Assembly: GCA_947499075.1 (NCBI GenBank)
Contig: CANMNA010000005.1
Location: forward strand, 1 to 47,928
Direction of reading: 5' to 3'
DNA: 47,928 nt
From: Myxococcales bacterium
GTDB lineage: Bacteria; Myxococcota_A; UBA9042
Part shown: positions 27,336 through 37,991 of the stretch, one piece after another
How the letters are laid out: every line of letters begins with the position of its first letter
Position numbering within the stretch: the first letter of the stretch is position 1
Program-made: the position numbers and the translations under genes
Notes under the pieces: generated by a model
What the model saw: the letters and a program-made list of their open reading frames with translations, nothing else
What the model was told of the DNA's origin: nothing
The model's database searches: none

Positions 27336-30300
27336 GTGAAGCGCAAAAATCTGAAACCGATGATGGTGTTGTGGGTCGCAGTCGCGTTGGTGGCCGTAAC
27401 TTGCACCACCGAAACACCTGGCACGGGCGCTGGGCCGACCTCTGGCTCCAGCGGTGAAATTACCGTGGTCGTCACCAGCCCCAAGGGCGGCGACAGCGGA
27501 CCGCCGGTCATCGCCAACGACGTGACCGTCAAGGGCACCGTCACCGCCACTGGTGGTATTAAGATCGCCAAAATTACTGGAAAGTTGCCACGGGAAGGGG
27601 CCAAGGAGGTGGTCTTTGCCCTGACCGGCAAGGAATTTACCGGCACGTTTTCCTCGCAAGCCGCCGTCAACGGGCCACCTGAGAAAGCCTGTGGCAAGAA
27701 AGACACCTTGGTCATCACGGCGTCCGACAAGTCCGGAGAGAACCTGGGTATCGCCACGCTTGAGTTTGAGATCGACCATTGCAACCCAAAGATTTCGCTG
27801 GAGACGCCGCCGATTGCCAAAGCCGGCTTGCCTGCGCCCGTGTTCATTGGTCGCGTGCAGATCAAGGGCAATGTCAGCGAACCGCGCTGGCAGAAAGGCT
27901 CCGTCGGATGGCGGACCCAGGGCAGCGCCGAGCCGCCGACCCAATTGCTGGAGTTGCCCAAGCCCGGCCCGTTTGAGGTCGAGCTCGATCGCACCCACAA
28001 CAACTCCGCGCACTTGGAGATCGTAGTCGACGGCACTGACCTGTCGGGCAACGCTACCCAACTGGTCGCTCCCGTGTCGGTCCTGCGCCAGCCGTCTTTT
28101 CTCGGCAACACAGATGACAACGACCAGTTCGAGTTTAATGTCAAGGATGCCGTGACCTTAGATGTCAATGGCGACGGCATCCTCGACGTGGTCGAGGGTG
28201 GCCCTGCCGGCATCGTGACGCGGTTTGGCCTGACGTCGACGCCGGCTGGTGGCGGCGACGCCAAGGCTACCGGCCGATTTGAGACGCTCAAGGAAGTCGC
28301 CAAAAACAAGCTCGCCTTTGTCGACACCTACAACGAGAAGAAGTTCGAGGTCGCCCGGTTGCTGCTGGCCGACTTGGACAAGCAAGGCAAAGATCAGGCC
28401 AACGATCTGGTGGCGATCGGTACGTGGGGTGGCGCACCGGCGATGGTTGCATTGCTGCACATCGTGCGCAAAGAGCAGGTGCCCGACCCAGCCAACAAGG
28501 AGCTCAAAAAAGAACTGACGACCTTCGGGTTTCGGCCAGTGACGGTGGAGCCGCTCGACGAGCCGGCAACTACGGGCGAGATGGCCGATTTCGATCTGGA
28601 CGGTCGCGATGACTTTGTGGTGCCGGCGTCGTCGGACAACAAAGGCTTGGTGGTGGTGCTCAGCGAGACGGTGCCGAAGTGCAAAGTCGGGCTGGAGTTT
28701 GTGCCGTGCGATCCAGCGACCGCAGACAAAGTGAACGAAGCCAAGCTGTTTCGCGAAAAGTTGAGCACGCCTTCCAACAAGGGTCTCAGCGCCATCTCGT
28801 CGATCGCGATCGGCGATTTCTGGTCGGACGCCAAGAGCTTGCCCGACGTTTGCGTGGGTGACTCCAAGCGAGCCTACATCAGTTGTTACCGCAACGTTTC
28901 GGGCGACGGCCACTTGGCCCAGCCGATCGACAGCTACTATGTGCCCGACTCGCCCGACGCCAAGCTGATCCTCAAAGTCGAGTTTACCGCGCCCGGTGGC
29001 AACGACGGGCCGGACCTGATCTTGGCCACCAGCAAGGGCATGGTGCGGTGGCTGCGCGGTAACCATCAGGGCGGGTTCAAGTATGACGCCAACACCGATT
29101 CCAAGCTGCCTTCGCGCACGTTGCTCGGTTTTGGCGACTTGCAACATTTGGGCGTGGGCCCGGTTGGACCGAACAACGCCCAATACCTCGTCCTGGTCGG
29201 CGGCGGCCGCAAAGTCACCGTGGTCCCCGTTTCCGTGACCGACAACAGCCTGGCCACCATGTGCTACCGCGCCTGGATCATGGGCGGCAGCATCGTCAAG
29301 ACGATTATCGCCGACTACGACGCCGATGGTTTTGATGACATCATGGCAGTCGACAACGACCCGATGGGGGTGCCAATCTGGCGCGGCTTGGGCCAAGGCG
29401 ACTTCCGGGCCCCGCGCGTCCATCACCTGTGTGCGGCGTCGGCAGAGCGCGGGTTCGCTGTGCACGAGATCGGCAAGGCGGCGGTGGTCGACATCACCGA
29501 TGACAAAAAGCCTGAGTTGGTGGCGATCGGTGTCCAGTCGCTGTCAGTCTATGGACCGCTCGCCGCAGGTCTGCCGGCAGTGTTTACGGGCGGTTGTGGG
29601 CCAAAAACCCCAGGATCGCCAGTGCTTGCCTTTCCGGTGTGGACCATGCACATGTGGTGGAACGCCGAGGGCGTGCCCGGCGTGGTACCGCGCGTCGCCG
29701 AATTCAGCCCCAACAGCGGCAACAATGTCGCCAAGTCAGGCGCCAACACCGACTGCGCAGTGCCGTCTGTGGACTCGTTTGGCACGATCATGGGCTTGGC
29801 GTTTGGCGATCTGGACAACGACAAGAACCTGGACTTTGCCGCGGTGCGCTCCGACAGTGACTACTTCGTCGGCGTGACCGTGCCGCCATCGAAGTGTCCA
29901 GATTGCCAGACGTTTTCCTCGCTCCACGAGATCGACAACGAGTACGGCAACGAGAACAGCGAGGATCCGCCACTGGGCAGCGGCACCTGCTGTCGCAACT
30001 ACCGCACCGATGACGCGACCAAGAACAACCCACTGAAAGGCTTTGGCCTTGGCGCGCCGCTCAAGCGCGCATCGCTGTTCACGTTCCTTTCGGGCAAGGA
30101 CAAGGCCAAGCCGTTCAAGCTCGATGTGACCCACACGACCAACAAGCCGCTGATCATCGGCGCCGACTACGCCCAGGCCGCCGGCCTAAATCCGGTAGAC
30201 GTCGCCGTTGCCGACTACAACGCCGACGGCAAAGCCGACGTGGTCGTAGCCATGAAGTCATCGGGCGCTGCGACCGAGGCCAGCTATTTTGAGCACCGCC

Positions 30301-31007
30301 TGCGCATGTTCAAGGGCGAGGGCAACGGCAAAGTCACTCCGGCGCCGTTTAGCGGCGACGTCCGCATTTGGCTTGACGCCAAGAGCAACACCGTCACTTG
30401 GCAGAGCAAAGTCGAGTACCGCGTCATCACCGGCGTGCCTTCGGCCCTGCGCGTCGCGCCCTACGGTGCCAAGAATTTGCCCGGCTTGTTCGTCATCCAG
30501 TCGGCCAGCAACAAGGCGACCCCCATGATTTCGCTTTCCGGCTCCGAGGGCCCGCTCAAGGTCGCGCTTGGCGACGGTATCGTGGTGGGCGACGCTGTCC
30601 AAGCCTGTGGCGCGCGCGACTTCAACGGCGACAAAGTCACCGACTTGCTGTGCGCGTCTGCCAACGCCGTGGGCTATTGCGCCGGCGACAGCACAGGTGA
30701 TCAAACCGGCTTTAAGGCCAAGATCAACTTGGTCGAAGTGCCGGTGCAGATGGCAGACGCCGAGATCGCCGATGTCAACCAGGATGGCTATCCCGACTTG
30801 CTGCTGCTCGCCAAAGAAAAGAGCGTGGTCAAGCTGTATCTGGGCGACGGCAACGGGGGCTTTGCGCCGTACCTCGGCGAGTTGCGGGCACTCAATGAAG
30901 TCACCGAGTTGCACGCGGCCGATCTGGACAACAACGGATGCGTCGACATTGTCACGACATCGAAGTATGGCCTCACGGTGCTGCGCAACATCGCCTGCGA
31001 CAAATAG
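27336..31007 (+). CDS. Large secreted/lipoprotein with FG-GAP/VCBS-like Asp-rich repeats
   Basis: Hydrophobic leader ending VALVAVTC; motifs such as DVNGDGILDVVEGG, DFDLDGRDDFVVPA, DYDADGFDDIMAVD, DYNADGKADVVVAM, DVNQDGYPDLLLL, DLDNNGCVDIVTT. GTG start inferred; ORF opens at 27168. Confidence 0.85.
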   Translation: MKRKNLKPMMVLWVAVALVAVTCTTETPGTGAGPTSGSSGEITVVVTSPKGGDSGPPVIANDVTVKGTVTATGGIKIAKITGKLPREGAKEVVFALTGKEFTGTFSSQAAVNGPPEKACGKKDTLVITASDKSGENLGIATLEFEIDHCNPKISLETPPIAKAGLPAPVFIGRVQIKGNVSEPRWQKGSVGWRTQGSAEPPTQLLELPKPGPFEVELDRTHNNSAHLEIVVDGTDLSGNATQLVAPVSVLRQPSFLGNTDDNDQFEFNVKDAVTLDVNGDGILDVVEGGPAGIVTRFGLTSTPAGGGDAKATGRFETLKEVAKNKLAFVDTYNEKKFEVARLLLADLDKQGKDQANDLVAIGTWGGAPAMVALLHIVRKEQVPDPANKELKKELTTFGFRPVTVEPLDEPATTGEMADFDLDGRDDFVVPASSDNKGLVVVLSETVPKCKVGLEFVPCDPATADKVNEAKLFREKLSTPSNKGLSAISSIAIGDFWSDAKSLPDVCVGDSKRAYISCYRNVSGDGHLAQPIDSYYVPDSPDAKLILKVEFTAPGGNDGPDLILATSKGMVRWLRGNHQGGFKYDANTDSKLPSRTLLGFGDLQHLGVGPVGPNNAQYLVLVGGGRKVTVVPVSVTDNSLATMCYRAWIMGGSIVKTIIADYDADGFDDIMAVDNDPMGVPIWRGLGQGDFRAPRVHHLCAASAERGFAVHEIGKAAVVDITDDKKPELVAIGVQSLSVYGPLAAGLPAVFTGGCGPKTPGSPVLAFPVWTMHMWWNAEGVPGVVPRVAEFSPNSGNNVAKSGANTDCAVPSVDSFGTIMGLAFGDLDNDKNLDFAAVRSDSDYFVGVTVPPSKCPDCQTFSSLHEIDNEYGNENSEDPPLGSGTCCRNYRTDDATKNNPLKGFGLGAPLKRASLFTFLSGKDKAKPFKLDVTHTTNKPLIIGADYAQAAGLNPVDVAVADYNADGKADVVVAMKSSGAATEASYFEHRLRMFKGEGNGKVTPAPFSGDVRIWLDAKSNTVTWQSKVEYRVITGVPSALRVAPYGAKNLPGLFVIQSASNKATPMISLSGSEGPLKVALGDGIVVGDAVQACGARDFNGDKVTDLLCASANAVGYCAGDSTGDQTGFKAKINLVEVPVQMADAEIADVNQDGYPDLLLLAKEKSVVKLYLGDGNGGFAPYLGELRALNEVTELHAADLDNNGCVDIVTTSKYGLTVLRNIACDK

Positions 31008-31010
31008 CCG

Positions 31011-32018
31011 TTACGATTTCCACTGTTGCTGTTGGCGTCGGGCATAAAAGGCATCGACGACATCGGCCGCGACGGCCACGCGCAGCGATTTTTCGTTGCG
31101 GGCGTAAACGCTACCGGCCGGCGCACCTTTGACCTTGCGGACGTCTTTGCCTGCGCACACCAAGACTTCGACACGCTCGCCTTTGGCGATGCCCGACAGA
31201 TGCCCGCACAGCGCCGCACAAGCATGCCACTCTGCCAGCGGCGGTGGGTCAGCACCCTTGCCCTGCAACACCACATGCGCGCCGGTCTGATCGCGGACAT
31301 GGAACCACCAGTCGCGGCCGCGCAACAGCCGCGTCACCAGCATGTCGTTGCCCGCCGCCGACTTGCCCGCGAACACCTGTTGACCCAGCGGCGACGTGAA
31401 TGCTTCGACGCCAGGCGGCAAGGTGTCGCGCGGCTTGGCTTTGGGCGGATGAAGAGACGGCGGCGCCTGCTGTTTGCGCAGGCCCAGCGCCGTCGCGGTA
31501 TCACACCAGTGCTGCGCCGCCCGCAAGAGCTCTCGGGCCCGCTCTGGCGGTGGTAGCGCCTGCGCAACTGCTGCATCAAAGGCCAGCACCCGCACCTGCA
31601 ACACTTGCCACTCGTCGAGCGCCTTGGTGTACAGGGCCAAGCGCTGCTGCGCCTCCTCGCGGCGGCGGACCACGACCGCTTGGGCCCGCTGCAGGCCTTT
31701 GGCCCGCTTGAACAGCCGCTGCACATTGTCCTGGGCACTCAGCGCCGGATCGAGCGCAATCGTGACCGAGACATCGACTTGCCACGGCACGGCCAGCACC
31801 ACCTGCGTGGCACCCCGCGGCACGCTGGCCAGCTGCGTCTTGAGGACTTCGCCCTTGAGCAGCAAATCTGGGGCACCGGCCGCCCGCGTTTCGTCCAGCG
31901 CCAAGTTGTCGAGCAAGCGCAGCACGCGCGTTCGCTCGCTGCGCAGCGCGCGGAGCACATCGCCAATCAGCGCGGCCACGGTCTGGGCCAGCGGCGGCCG
32001 CTCTGGATCCGGCACCAC
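31011..32018 (-). CDS. NFACT-R (Rqc2/FbpA-like) protein lacking the NFACT-N domain
   Basis: DLLLKGEVLKTQLASVPRG...ALDPALSAQDNVQRLFKRAKGLQRA... and GNDMLVTRLLRGRDWWFHVRDQTGAHVVLQGKG. Confidence 0.82.
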   Translation of the reverse strand: MVPDPERPPLAQTVAALIGDVLRALRSERTRVLRLLDNLALDETRAAGAPDLLLKGEVLKTQLASVPRGATQVVLAVPWQVDVSVTIALDPALSAQDNVQRLFKRAKGLQRAQAVVVRRREEAQQRLALYTKALDEWQVLQVRVLAFDAAVAQALPPPERARELLRAAQHWCDTATALGLRKQQAPPSLHPPKAKPRDTLPPGVEAFTSPLGQQVFAGKSAAGNDMLVTRLLRGRDWWFHVRDQTGAHVVLQGKGADPPPLAEWHACAALCGHLSGIAKGERVEVLVCAGKDVRKVKGAPAGSVYARNEKSLRVAVAADVVDAFYARRQQQQWKS

Positions 32019-32021
32019 CAG

Positions 32022-32501
32022 CTATTGCCGCTTGAAATGGCCGGACTTGCCGCCCCATTTCTCCAGCAGGCGGATGGCGCCAATCTCAGCCGTGCAGTCT
32101 ACCGCCTTGATCATGTCGTACAGCACCAGCGCCGCGACGCTCGCGCCTGTCATCGCTTCCATTTCGACGCCGGTCCGATCGACAGCTTGGACGCGCACCG
32201 TGAACACGATTGCGCTTTGATCCGCCAGCAACTCCGCATCGACATCGATGGCCGTCAGCCGCAGCGGATGGCACAGCGGAATCAGATCAGCCGTGCGCTT
32301 GACGGCGCTCATCGCCGCAATCCGCGCGGTCTGCAGCGCGTCGCCCTTGGGCCCGGCATTGTCGCGCACGGCAGCAAACGCCGCGGCGTTGAGCGTGACA
32401 CGGCTGGTCGCCACCGCGCCGCGCTCAGTCTCGGCTTTGGCCGCCACGCTGACCATGCGCGCCTGACCGTCGCTGTTGAGATGGGTCAGCACCTCAGCCA
32501 C
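32022..32501 (-). CDS. moaC: Cyclic pyranopterin monophosphate synthase
   Basis: KGDALQTARIAAMSAVKRTADLIPLCHPLRLTAIDVD...DRTGVEMEAMTGASVAALVLYDMIKAVD. Confidence 0.96.
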   Translation of the reverse strand: MAEVLTHLNSDGQARMVSVAAKAETERGAVATSRVTLNAAAFAAVRDNAGPKGDALQTARIAAMSAVKRTADLIPLCHPLRLTAIDVDAELLADQSAIVFTVRVQAVDRTGVEMEAMTGASVAALVLYDMIKAVDCTAEIGAIRLLEKWGGKSGHFKRQ

Positions 32502-33495
32502 GGCGGGTCGCCGCCAATTCGGCGTAGAGGTCTACTTCGGGGCCATTGCCGATGACCAGCGGCGTGCGCATGTGCAGGCCATTGGGCACCAGATCGAGGA
32601 TGCGGCGCACACCGTCGGTCGCCTTGCCGCCCGCTTGCTCGACCAGATACGCCAACGGATGGGCCTCGTAGAGCAGCCGCAGCTTGCCGTTGGGCGACTT
32701 CTTGTCGCCGGGATAGAAAAACACGCCACCTTGGATGATGTTGCGGTGCACGTCCGCCACCAGCGTGCCGATGTAGCGCAGGCTCATCTTCTTGTAGCGG
32801 CCTTCGCCCGAGCCCAGATGCTGCACAAAGGCATGGGTCTCGGGCAGCCAGTTGCGGGCATTGCCGACGTTGGCCGACCAGCATGTCGCTAGCTCAGGAA
32901 TCCGCATGTTGGGGTGCGACAATACAAATTCGCCGACATTGGGGTCCAGCGTAAAGCCATCGACGCCATCGCCGGTCGAGTAGGCGAACAATGTCGAGCT
33001 GCCGTAGACACAGTAGCCGGCGGCGATTTGCTCGGTGCCGGCTTTGCAGAAGTCTTCGACCGTCGCCTCGCGGCCGACCGTCTCGCGCTTGCGGATCGAA
33101 AAGATCGTGCCAATGGTGGCGTTGACATCGATGTTGGACGAACCGTCCAGTGGGTCAAAGCACACCAGATAGCGCCCCGTGAGCCGACCGGCGCGGGTAA
33201 TTCGAATCTGCTCGTCTTCTTCGCTAGCGACTGCCGCCACCATCGGCAGATCGTTGAGGACTTCGATGAGCATCTCGTTGCTCAGCACGTCGAGCTTGGT
33301 CACCTGCTCGCCCTGCACGTTTTCTTCGCCGGTTTTGCCCAGCACATCGAGCAGGCCGGCGCGCGCCACTTCGCGCGAGACGATCTTCATCGCCAGCGCC
33401 AAGTGATTCATCAGCAAGGTGAAATCGCCGCTCGCGCCTTCGTAATCGCGCTTGCGCTGCAGGTTGAACCGCGACAGGGTCATCAAGCCGGACAT
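32494..33495 (-). CDS. fbp: Class I fructose-1,6-bisphosphatase
   Basis: AAVASEEDEQIRI...RYLVCFDPLDGSSNIDVNATIGTIFSIRKR...LRYIGTLVADVHRNIIQGGVFFYPGD. Confidence 0.96.
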   Translation of the reverse strand: MSGLMTLSRFNLQRKRDYEGASGDFTLLMNHLALAMKIVSREVARAGLLDVLGKTGEENVQGEQVTKLDVLSNEMLIEVLNDLPMVAAVASEEDEQIRITRAGRLTGRYLVCFDPLDGSSNIDVNATIGTIFSIRKRETVGREATVEDFCKAGTEQIAAGYCVYGSSTLFAYSTGDGVDGFTLDPNVGEFVLSHPNMRIPELATCWSANVGNARNWLPETHAFVQHLGSGEGRYKKMSLRYIGTLVADVHRNIIQGGVFFYPGDKKSPNGKLRLLYEAHPLAYLVEQAGGKATDGVRRILDLVPNGLHMRTPLVIGNGPEVDLYAELAATRRG

Positions 33496-33605
33496 CGCTA
33501 CCTCGCGCCCAAAGGGCTTCGATGCTGCCCCAGCGCGCCAGACAGGTCAAGCGGCGCGGCGGTAGTGCTACGGGTGAAGCCTTACAATTTCAGAGCGATT
33601 TGCCG

Positions 33606-35135
33606 CTAGCGGCGCGGCGCAGGCGCTGCCGCTTCGGGCATCGGCGCAGGCGGCGGGGTGGGCGGCGGCTTGCGCGCGGGCGGCGGCGTTTTTCCCGGTT
33701 GCGGCGTGGGCGCGGGGGCTGGCCGACTGTCGCGCGCAGGCGCAGGCTCGGGACGGGCCGGCTCCGGGCGGGCTTTGGGGTAGCCCGCAGGTGGCTCAGG
33801 CCGACTCTCTGGCGGCGGCGTCGGCCGGACGTCGCGCGGCGGTGGCGGCGGTGCCGGGCGCGCGGGCTCTGGCGGCGGTGCCGGGCGCGCGGGCTCTGGC
33901 CGCGCTGTCGGATAGCCGGGAGGCGGCATCGGCCGATCCACTGGCGGCGGTGCCGGCCGCACTTCTCGCGCAGGCGGCGGATCTGCGGGGCGACCGGGTT
34001 CGGGGCGCGCCGGCTCCGGGCGTGCGGTCGGGTAGCCGGGCGGCGGCATCGGCCGGTCGTCGGGAATCGGTGCCGGCCGCACGTCGCGGGCTGGCGGCGG
34101 ATCTGCGGGGCGCCCAGGCTCGGGTCGGACTGGCTCCGGTCGGGCCGTCGGGTAGCCCGGCGGCGGGGCGGCACGGCCATCGGCGGCCGGCGTTGGGCGA
34201 CTGTCTGCGGCGGGTGGCGCACCGCGTTCGCCGCCCGCGGCGGGGCGAGGCAGATCGGCGGCCGGCCCTTCATCGGGCACGCGCGGTTGGGCCGGATCGT
34301 CCGCAGCTGGGCGCGCCGGGCGCGGCGGCGGTGCAGCGTCTGCCGGAATCGCCCGCGGTCGGGCGTTGGGCACTTCTTCGACCGGCTGCGGGGTGATCGG
34401 CCTGCTGGTCCACGCCCCAGCGTCCTCGGCACTTGGCCCGCGGTAGTACGATTGGGGCCGACCGTCGTTGCCCGCGATGTTGGCGGTGTGCTGCACAATG
34501 ACCGTTTGGTTGTAGACCGCAGCGGCTTGCCCCGAGGGCACGACAACGTGCTGGACCGGCTGGCCGACCCACGACTCTTGGCGGACGAAAATCCAGTACG
34601 AATAATGGACGTCGACCGAGCCGCCCATCGCATAGTCAGGGCCCATCGGGGCCCATCCGACGCAGCCACCGCCGTGGCGCCACACGACCCACGCTGGGGC
34701 CCAGGTGTAGCCCGGAATCCACGACCAACCGTAGCCGGAGACCCACGCCCAGCGGCCGTAGTGGTAGGTCGCGGCCCAGTACTCATCGCTGTGCCACGCC
34801 CAGCCATAGCTGGTGTAGGCCCACTTGCCGTAATAGTAGGGCCGCCATCCTCGGTTGCGGTTGGCGTACGGCACCCAGACCCGGCCGTACTCGCGGCTGT
34901 TGACCCACGCGCCATAGCCCGACAGGTCGCCAAAGTACGGGTCGGGCTGTGCGGCGCCCGGGGTGCCGTAGCCGCCATACGCGGGCGGCGTTGCGGCGCC
35001 ATAGCCGCCAGCGCCAGTGTAGTAGCCGTCGTCGCGGTCGCGGACGTAAACCGGGCCGCAGGCTGTTATGGCTAGGCACATCAGCGTGCCAGCGCCAACG
35101 GCGAACCGAACCAAAGGAGAAGTCGTGTACTGCAT
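33606..35135 (-). CDS. Lipoprotein with Trp/Tyr-rich DUF6600-like domain and long Pro-rich C-terminal repeats
   Basis: Lipobox LAITAC; YGAWVNSREYGRVWVPYANRNRGWRPYYYGKWAYTSYGWAWHSDEYWAATYHYGRWAWVSGYGWSWIPGYTWAPAWVVW. Confidence 0.8.
   Translation of the reverse strand: MQYTTSPLVRFAVGAGTLMCLAITACGPVYVRDRDDGYYTGAGGYGAATPPAYGGYGTPGAAQPDPYFGDLSGYGAWVNSREYGRVWVPYANRNRGWRPYYYGKWAYTSYGWAWHSDEYWAATYHYGRWAWVSGYGWSWIPGYTWAPAWVVWRHGGGCVGWAPMGPDYAMGGSVDVHYSYWIFVRQESWVGQPVQHVVVPSGQAAAVYNQTVIVQHTANIAGNDGRPQSYYRGPSAEDAGAWTSRPITPQPVEEVPNARPRAIPADAAPPPRPARPAADDPAQPRVPDEGPAADLPRPAAGGERGAPPAADSRPTPAADGRAAPPPGYPTARPEPVRPEPGRPADPPPARDVRPAPIPDDRPMPPPGYPTARPEPARPEPGRPADPPPAREVRPAPPPVDRPMPPPGYPTARPEPARPAPPPEPARPAPPPPPRDVRPTPPPESRPEPPAGYPKARPEPARPEPAPARDSRPAPAPTPQPGKTPPPARKPPPTPPPAPMPEAAAPAPRR
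33780..34170. repeat. 120-bp coding minisatellite in the Pro-rich domain
   Basis: PPPGYPTARPEP(A/V)RPEPGRPADPPPAR(D/E)VRPAP repeats at a 40-aa period; GTAGCC.GG landmarks near 33909, 34029, 34149. Confidence 0.8.
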
Positions 35136-35351
35136 CGTGAACTCCAAGCGCCTGCACGGCCCGCAGGGCAACTGCGCCGCGTCGGCCGATCAACGCGCCC
35201 AGTTTGCGGCCGATTCACCCGCGCCGCAAGTGGGGCGCTCGCCGGGTCAATGTCTTGAAATTGAGGGTGTTCACCGCGACGCTTTGAAGTTTGCGCCAAG
35301 GTTTGCCACGCTGCGCCGCCGCTGCGCCACCGAGACAGGCGCGGAGCCGCA

Positions 35352-35738
35352 ATGCCGTACGTCATTACCCAGCTGTGCGTCGATTGTCTGGACAAGGGTT
35401 GTGTCGAAGTCTGCCCGGTCGACTGCATCTACGTGCCGGTCGCGCAGCAGGCCCCAGCCGCCACCAGCGCGCTGCCCAACATGCTGTATATTCACCCGAC
35501 TGAGTGTATCAGCTGTGGCGCCTGCGAGCCCGAGTGCCCGTGGAACGCCATCTACGAAGACCGCGAACTGCCCGCGCTGTTCCACGCCGATGTCGCGCTC
35601 AATGCCCTGTGCGAGGAGCAGCCGTCGCGGTTTGCGGTGGCCAAGCCAGAACGGGATGCGCAAGGTCGGTTGGTGCCCAAGGTCAAGCCAAGTCACGCCG
35701 ACGTCGCTGCCAACAAGGTGAAGCGGGGCGTGCGATGA
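35352..35738 (+). CDS. 4Fe-4S/7Fe-type ferredoxin
   Basis: [29 protein letters not shown]...[26 protein letters not shown]. Confidence 0.95.
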   Translation: MPYVITQLCVDCLDKGCVEVCPVDCIYVPVAQQAPAATSALPNMLYIHPTECISCGACEPECPWNAIYEDRELPALFHADVALNALCEEQPSRFAVAKPERDAQGRLVPKVKPSHADVAANKVKRGVR

Positions 35739-36997
35739 CGCTTGCGTCCAAGGGCGCTTGCGTGGCGCTCGTCGCCTTGCTGGTCGCGTGCAGTGGACCG
35801 CACGTTGCGCCGGAGCCCGAGCGCACGCCGCTGCAGCAGGCGGTGGCCCTGCGCGAAACCGGGCGGCTGGACGAGGCCGAAAAGCGCCTGCAGGCCTTGG
35901 CGGTAGAGGGCGATGCCCGCGCCGAACTCGAACTGGCCGAGACGTTGATGCTGCGAGGCAAGCACGCGCAAGCGGTGGCGCTGCTCAAAGAGCGCTACAA
36001 GATCAACCAAGACGATGCCGATCTGGCAGGGATTGTGGCGCGCGCGCTCGATGGTGCGGGCAAGCCTGACGAAGCGGCACCGGCCTACGTCAAGCGCTTG
36101 CAGCTGCATCCGCGCGATGTCCCGGCAGCGCTGCGGCTGGCTGAGCTGCTGGTCGGGCGCGGTGATCTGGTGGGCGCATGTATGGTCGCCGAAGCTGCCC
36201 TGCGGATGGAGCCCAACCACCCGGGGTTGCATACGGCGCTGTCGCGGGCGCTGCTGGGTCGCGGTCGTGTTCCGCAAGCACTGGAGCACGCCAAGCAGGC
36301 GGCGCAGTTGGCGCCCGAAGATGCCTCGTCGTGGCTGCAAATGGCCCAGGTCCAGATTCTGGCGGGCGACTTGGAGGCGGCCAAGGAAGCGCTACAGAAG
36401 TGCCTCAAGATCGACAGCCAGCACGCCGAGGCGCTGCGGGACTTGGGCGTGCTGATGCTCGAGCTGGGCGACACCAAAGAAGCGGTGGCGCTGCTCAAGC
36501 GCGCAACGCAAGTCGTGCCCGATAGCGCGGTGGCCTGGACGGCGCTGGGTGTGGCGCGGCACCGGCAGGGCGATCTGGTGGGGGCGATGGCGTCGCTCGA
36601 GCACGCGTGTCGCCTGAACCCCCATGCGCCGGCGATTTACGCCAATCTGGCAGAAGTGGCGCTAGACGATGGCTTTCCGCGGCGCGCGGTGACCGAAGCG
36701 CGCAAGGCCCGCGATCACTTGGGTGCCAGCGCCACCGCAGATCTCAGGCAGCGCATTGAGCGGCTGCACACCCGCGCGGTCGTCGTGGCCTTGCTGGCGG
36801 ACGCGCTGTGTCGCAACGACAAGGACGGCGCGGCGCTCCAGCAGACAGCCGAGCGCGAACTGCATGACGCTGGGCTTGACGCGTACCTGCCAGAAATTCC
36901 CAAAGTCGGCGACCAAGCCACGGTCGCCGTGCGGGCTGCCCATGCGCGCTGCCGGTCGGCCGCACCACCCTCTGACCCGCGTCCACCTTCTCCTTAA
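35735..36997 (+). CDS. TPR-repeat lipoprotein
   Basis: Lipobox VALLVAC; repeated TPR motifs; ATGA overlap with ferredoxin gene. Confidence 0.85.
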   Translation: MTLASKGACVALVALLVACSGPHVAPEPERTPLQQAVALRETGRLDEAEKRLQALAVEGDARAELELAETLMLRGKHAQAVALLKERYKINQDDADLAGIVARALDGAGKPDEAAPAYVKRLQLHPRDVPAALRLAELLVGRGDLVGACMVAEAALRMEPNHPGLHTALSRALLGRGRVPQALEHAKQAAQLAPEDASSWLQMAQVQILAGDLEAAKEALQKCLKIDSQHAEALRDLGVLMLELGDTKEAVALLKRATQVVPDSAVAWTALGVARHRQGDLVGAMASLEHACRLNPHAPAIYANLAEVALDDGFPRRAVTEARKARDHLGASATADLRQRIERLHTRAVVVALLADALCRNDKDGAALQQTAERELHDAGLDAYLPEIPKVGDQATVAVRAAHARCRSAAPPSDPRPPSP

Positions 36998-37007
36998 CAA
37001 GGCCACG

Positions 37008-37973
37008 ATGACACCCAATCAGAACTTGCCGCTGACCCCCGAGCAAGCGGCAGAGGCCTGCCAGCGGATCATTGCCGCCGTCGAGACCGTGTTCGTCGGC
37101 AAGCGCGCCGTGGTCCAGCAAGTGCTGGTCGCAGTTTTGGCGCGCGGCCACGTGCTGTTTGAAGACGTGCCGGGCGTTGGCAAGACCACGCTGGCGCGGG
37201 CGTTTGCCCATGTGCTTGGGCTGTCGCACAACCGCATTCAGTTCGCCTCGGATCTGCTGCCGGCTGACATCGTGGGCGTGGGCATTTACGACCCGGAAAG
37301 CCGGCAGTTTGAGTTCAAGCCGGGTCCGGTGTTTTGCCACGTGCTGCTGGCCGACGAGATCAACCGGACCACGCCGCGGACGCAGTCGGCGCTGCTCGAA
37401 GCCATGGCTGAGGGCCGCGTGACTGTCGATGGCCACACCCACACCCTGCCGCAGCCGCACTTGGTGCTGGCGACCCAGAATCCGCGCGAGTTTCACGGCA
37501 CGTTTCCACTGCCGGAGTCGCAGCTCGACCGCTTCTTGCTGCGCATTTCGGTGGGCTATCTGGCGGCCGATACAGAGTTGCAGCTGATCGCCAACCATGG
37601 CGCCGCCGAAGTGCTGCCGCAAGCGGTTGTCGATGGCAGTGCCGTGCAGGCGCTGGTGGCGGCGGCCCAGAGCGTGCACGTCTCGGCTGAAGTGCTGCAG
37701 TACTTGCACGCCATTGTCACGGCGACCCGCCAGCACCGTGCGATTGAGCTGGGGCTGTCGACACGTGCCGCGATTGGCTATTACCGGGCGGTCCAAGCCC
37801 GAGCGCTGGTGGCTGGGCGCGGCTTTGCGACACCCGACGATGTGCAGGCGCTGCTTTTGCCGGTCGCCAATCACCGGGTGGTGCTGGCGGGTCTGGGCGG
37901 TGTATCGGGCGAGCGCGTGGCGGTAGAAGCCGTGCTGCACCAAATTCTGGAAGGCGTGCCGACCCCGGCCTAG
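37008..37973 (+). CDS. MoxR-family AAA+ ATPase
   Basis: RGHVLFEDVPGVGKTTLARAFAHVLGLSHNRIQFASDLLPADIVGVGIYD...LLADEINRTTPRTQSALLEAMAEGRVTVDG...VLATQNP. Confidence 0.95.
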   Translation: MTPNQNLPLTPEQAAEACQRIIAAVETVFVGKRAVVQQVLVAVLARGHVLFEDVPGVGKTTLARAFAHVLGLSHNRIQFASDLLPADIVGVGIYDPESRQFEFKPGPVFCHVLLADEINRTTPRTQSALLEAMAEGRVTVDGHTHTLPQPHLVLATQNPREFHGTFPLPESQLDRFLLRISVGYLAADTELQLIANHGAAEVLPQAVVDGSAVQALVAAAQSVHVSAEVLQYLHAIVTATRQHRAIELGLSTRAAIGYYRAVQARALVAGRGFATPDDVQALLLPVANHRVVLAGLGGVSGERVAVEAVLHQILEGVPTPA

Positions 37974-37991
37974 CGGCAACTCAAGGAGACC

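Noticed and set aside
28158-29465. 435-aa minus-strand ORF within the FG-GAP gene
   Set aside because: Opposite frame shows regular Asp-rich repeats; this one has no family signature.
33522-35075. 517-aa plus-strand ORF rich in Arg/Gly/Ala
   Set aside because: Antisense to the Pro-rich/DUF6600-like lipoprotein; repetitive composition only.
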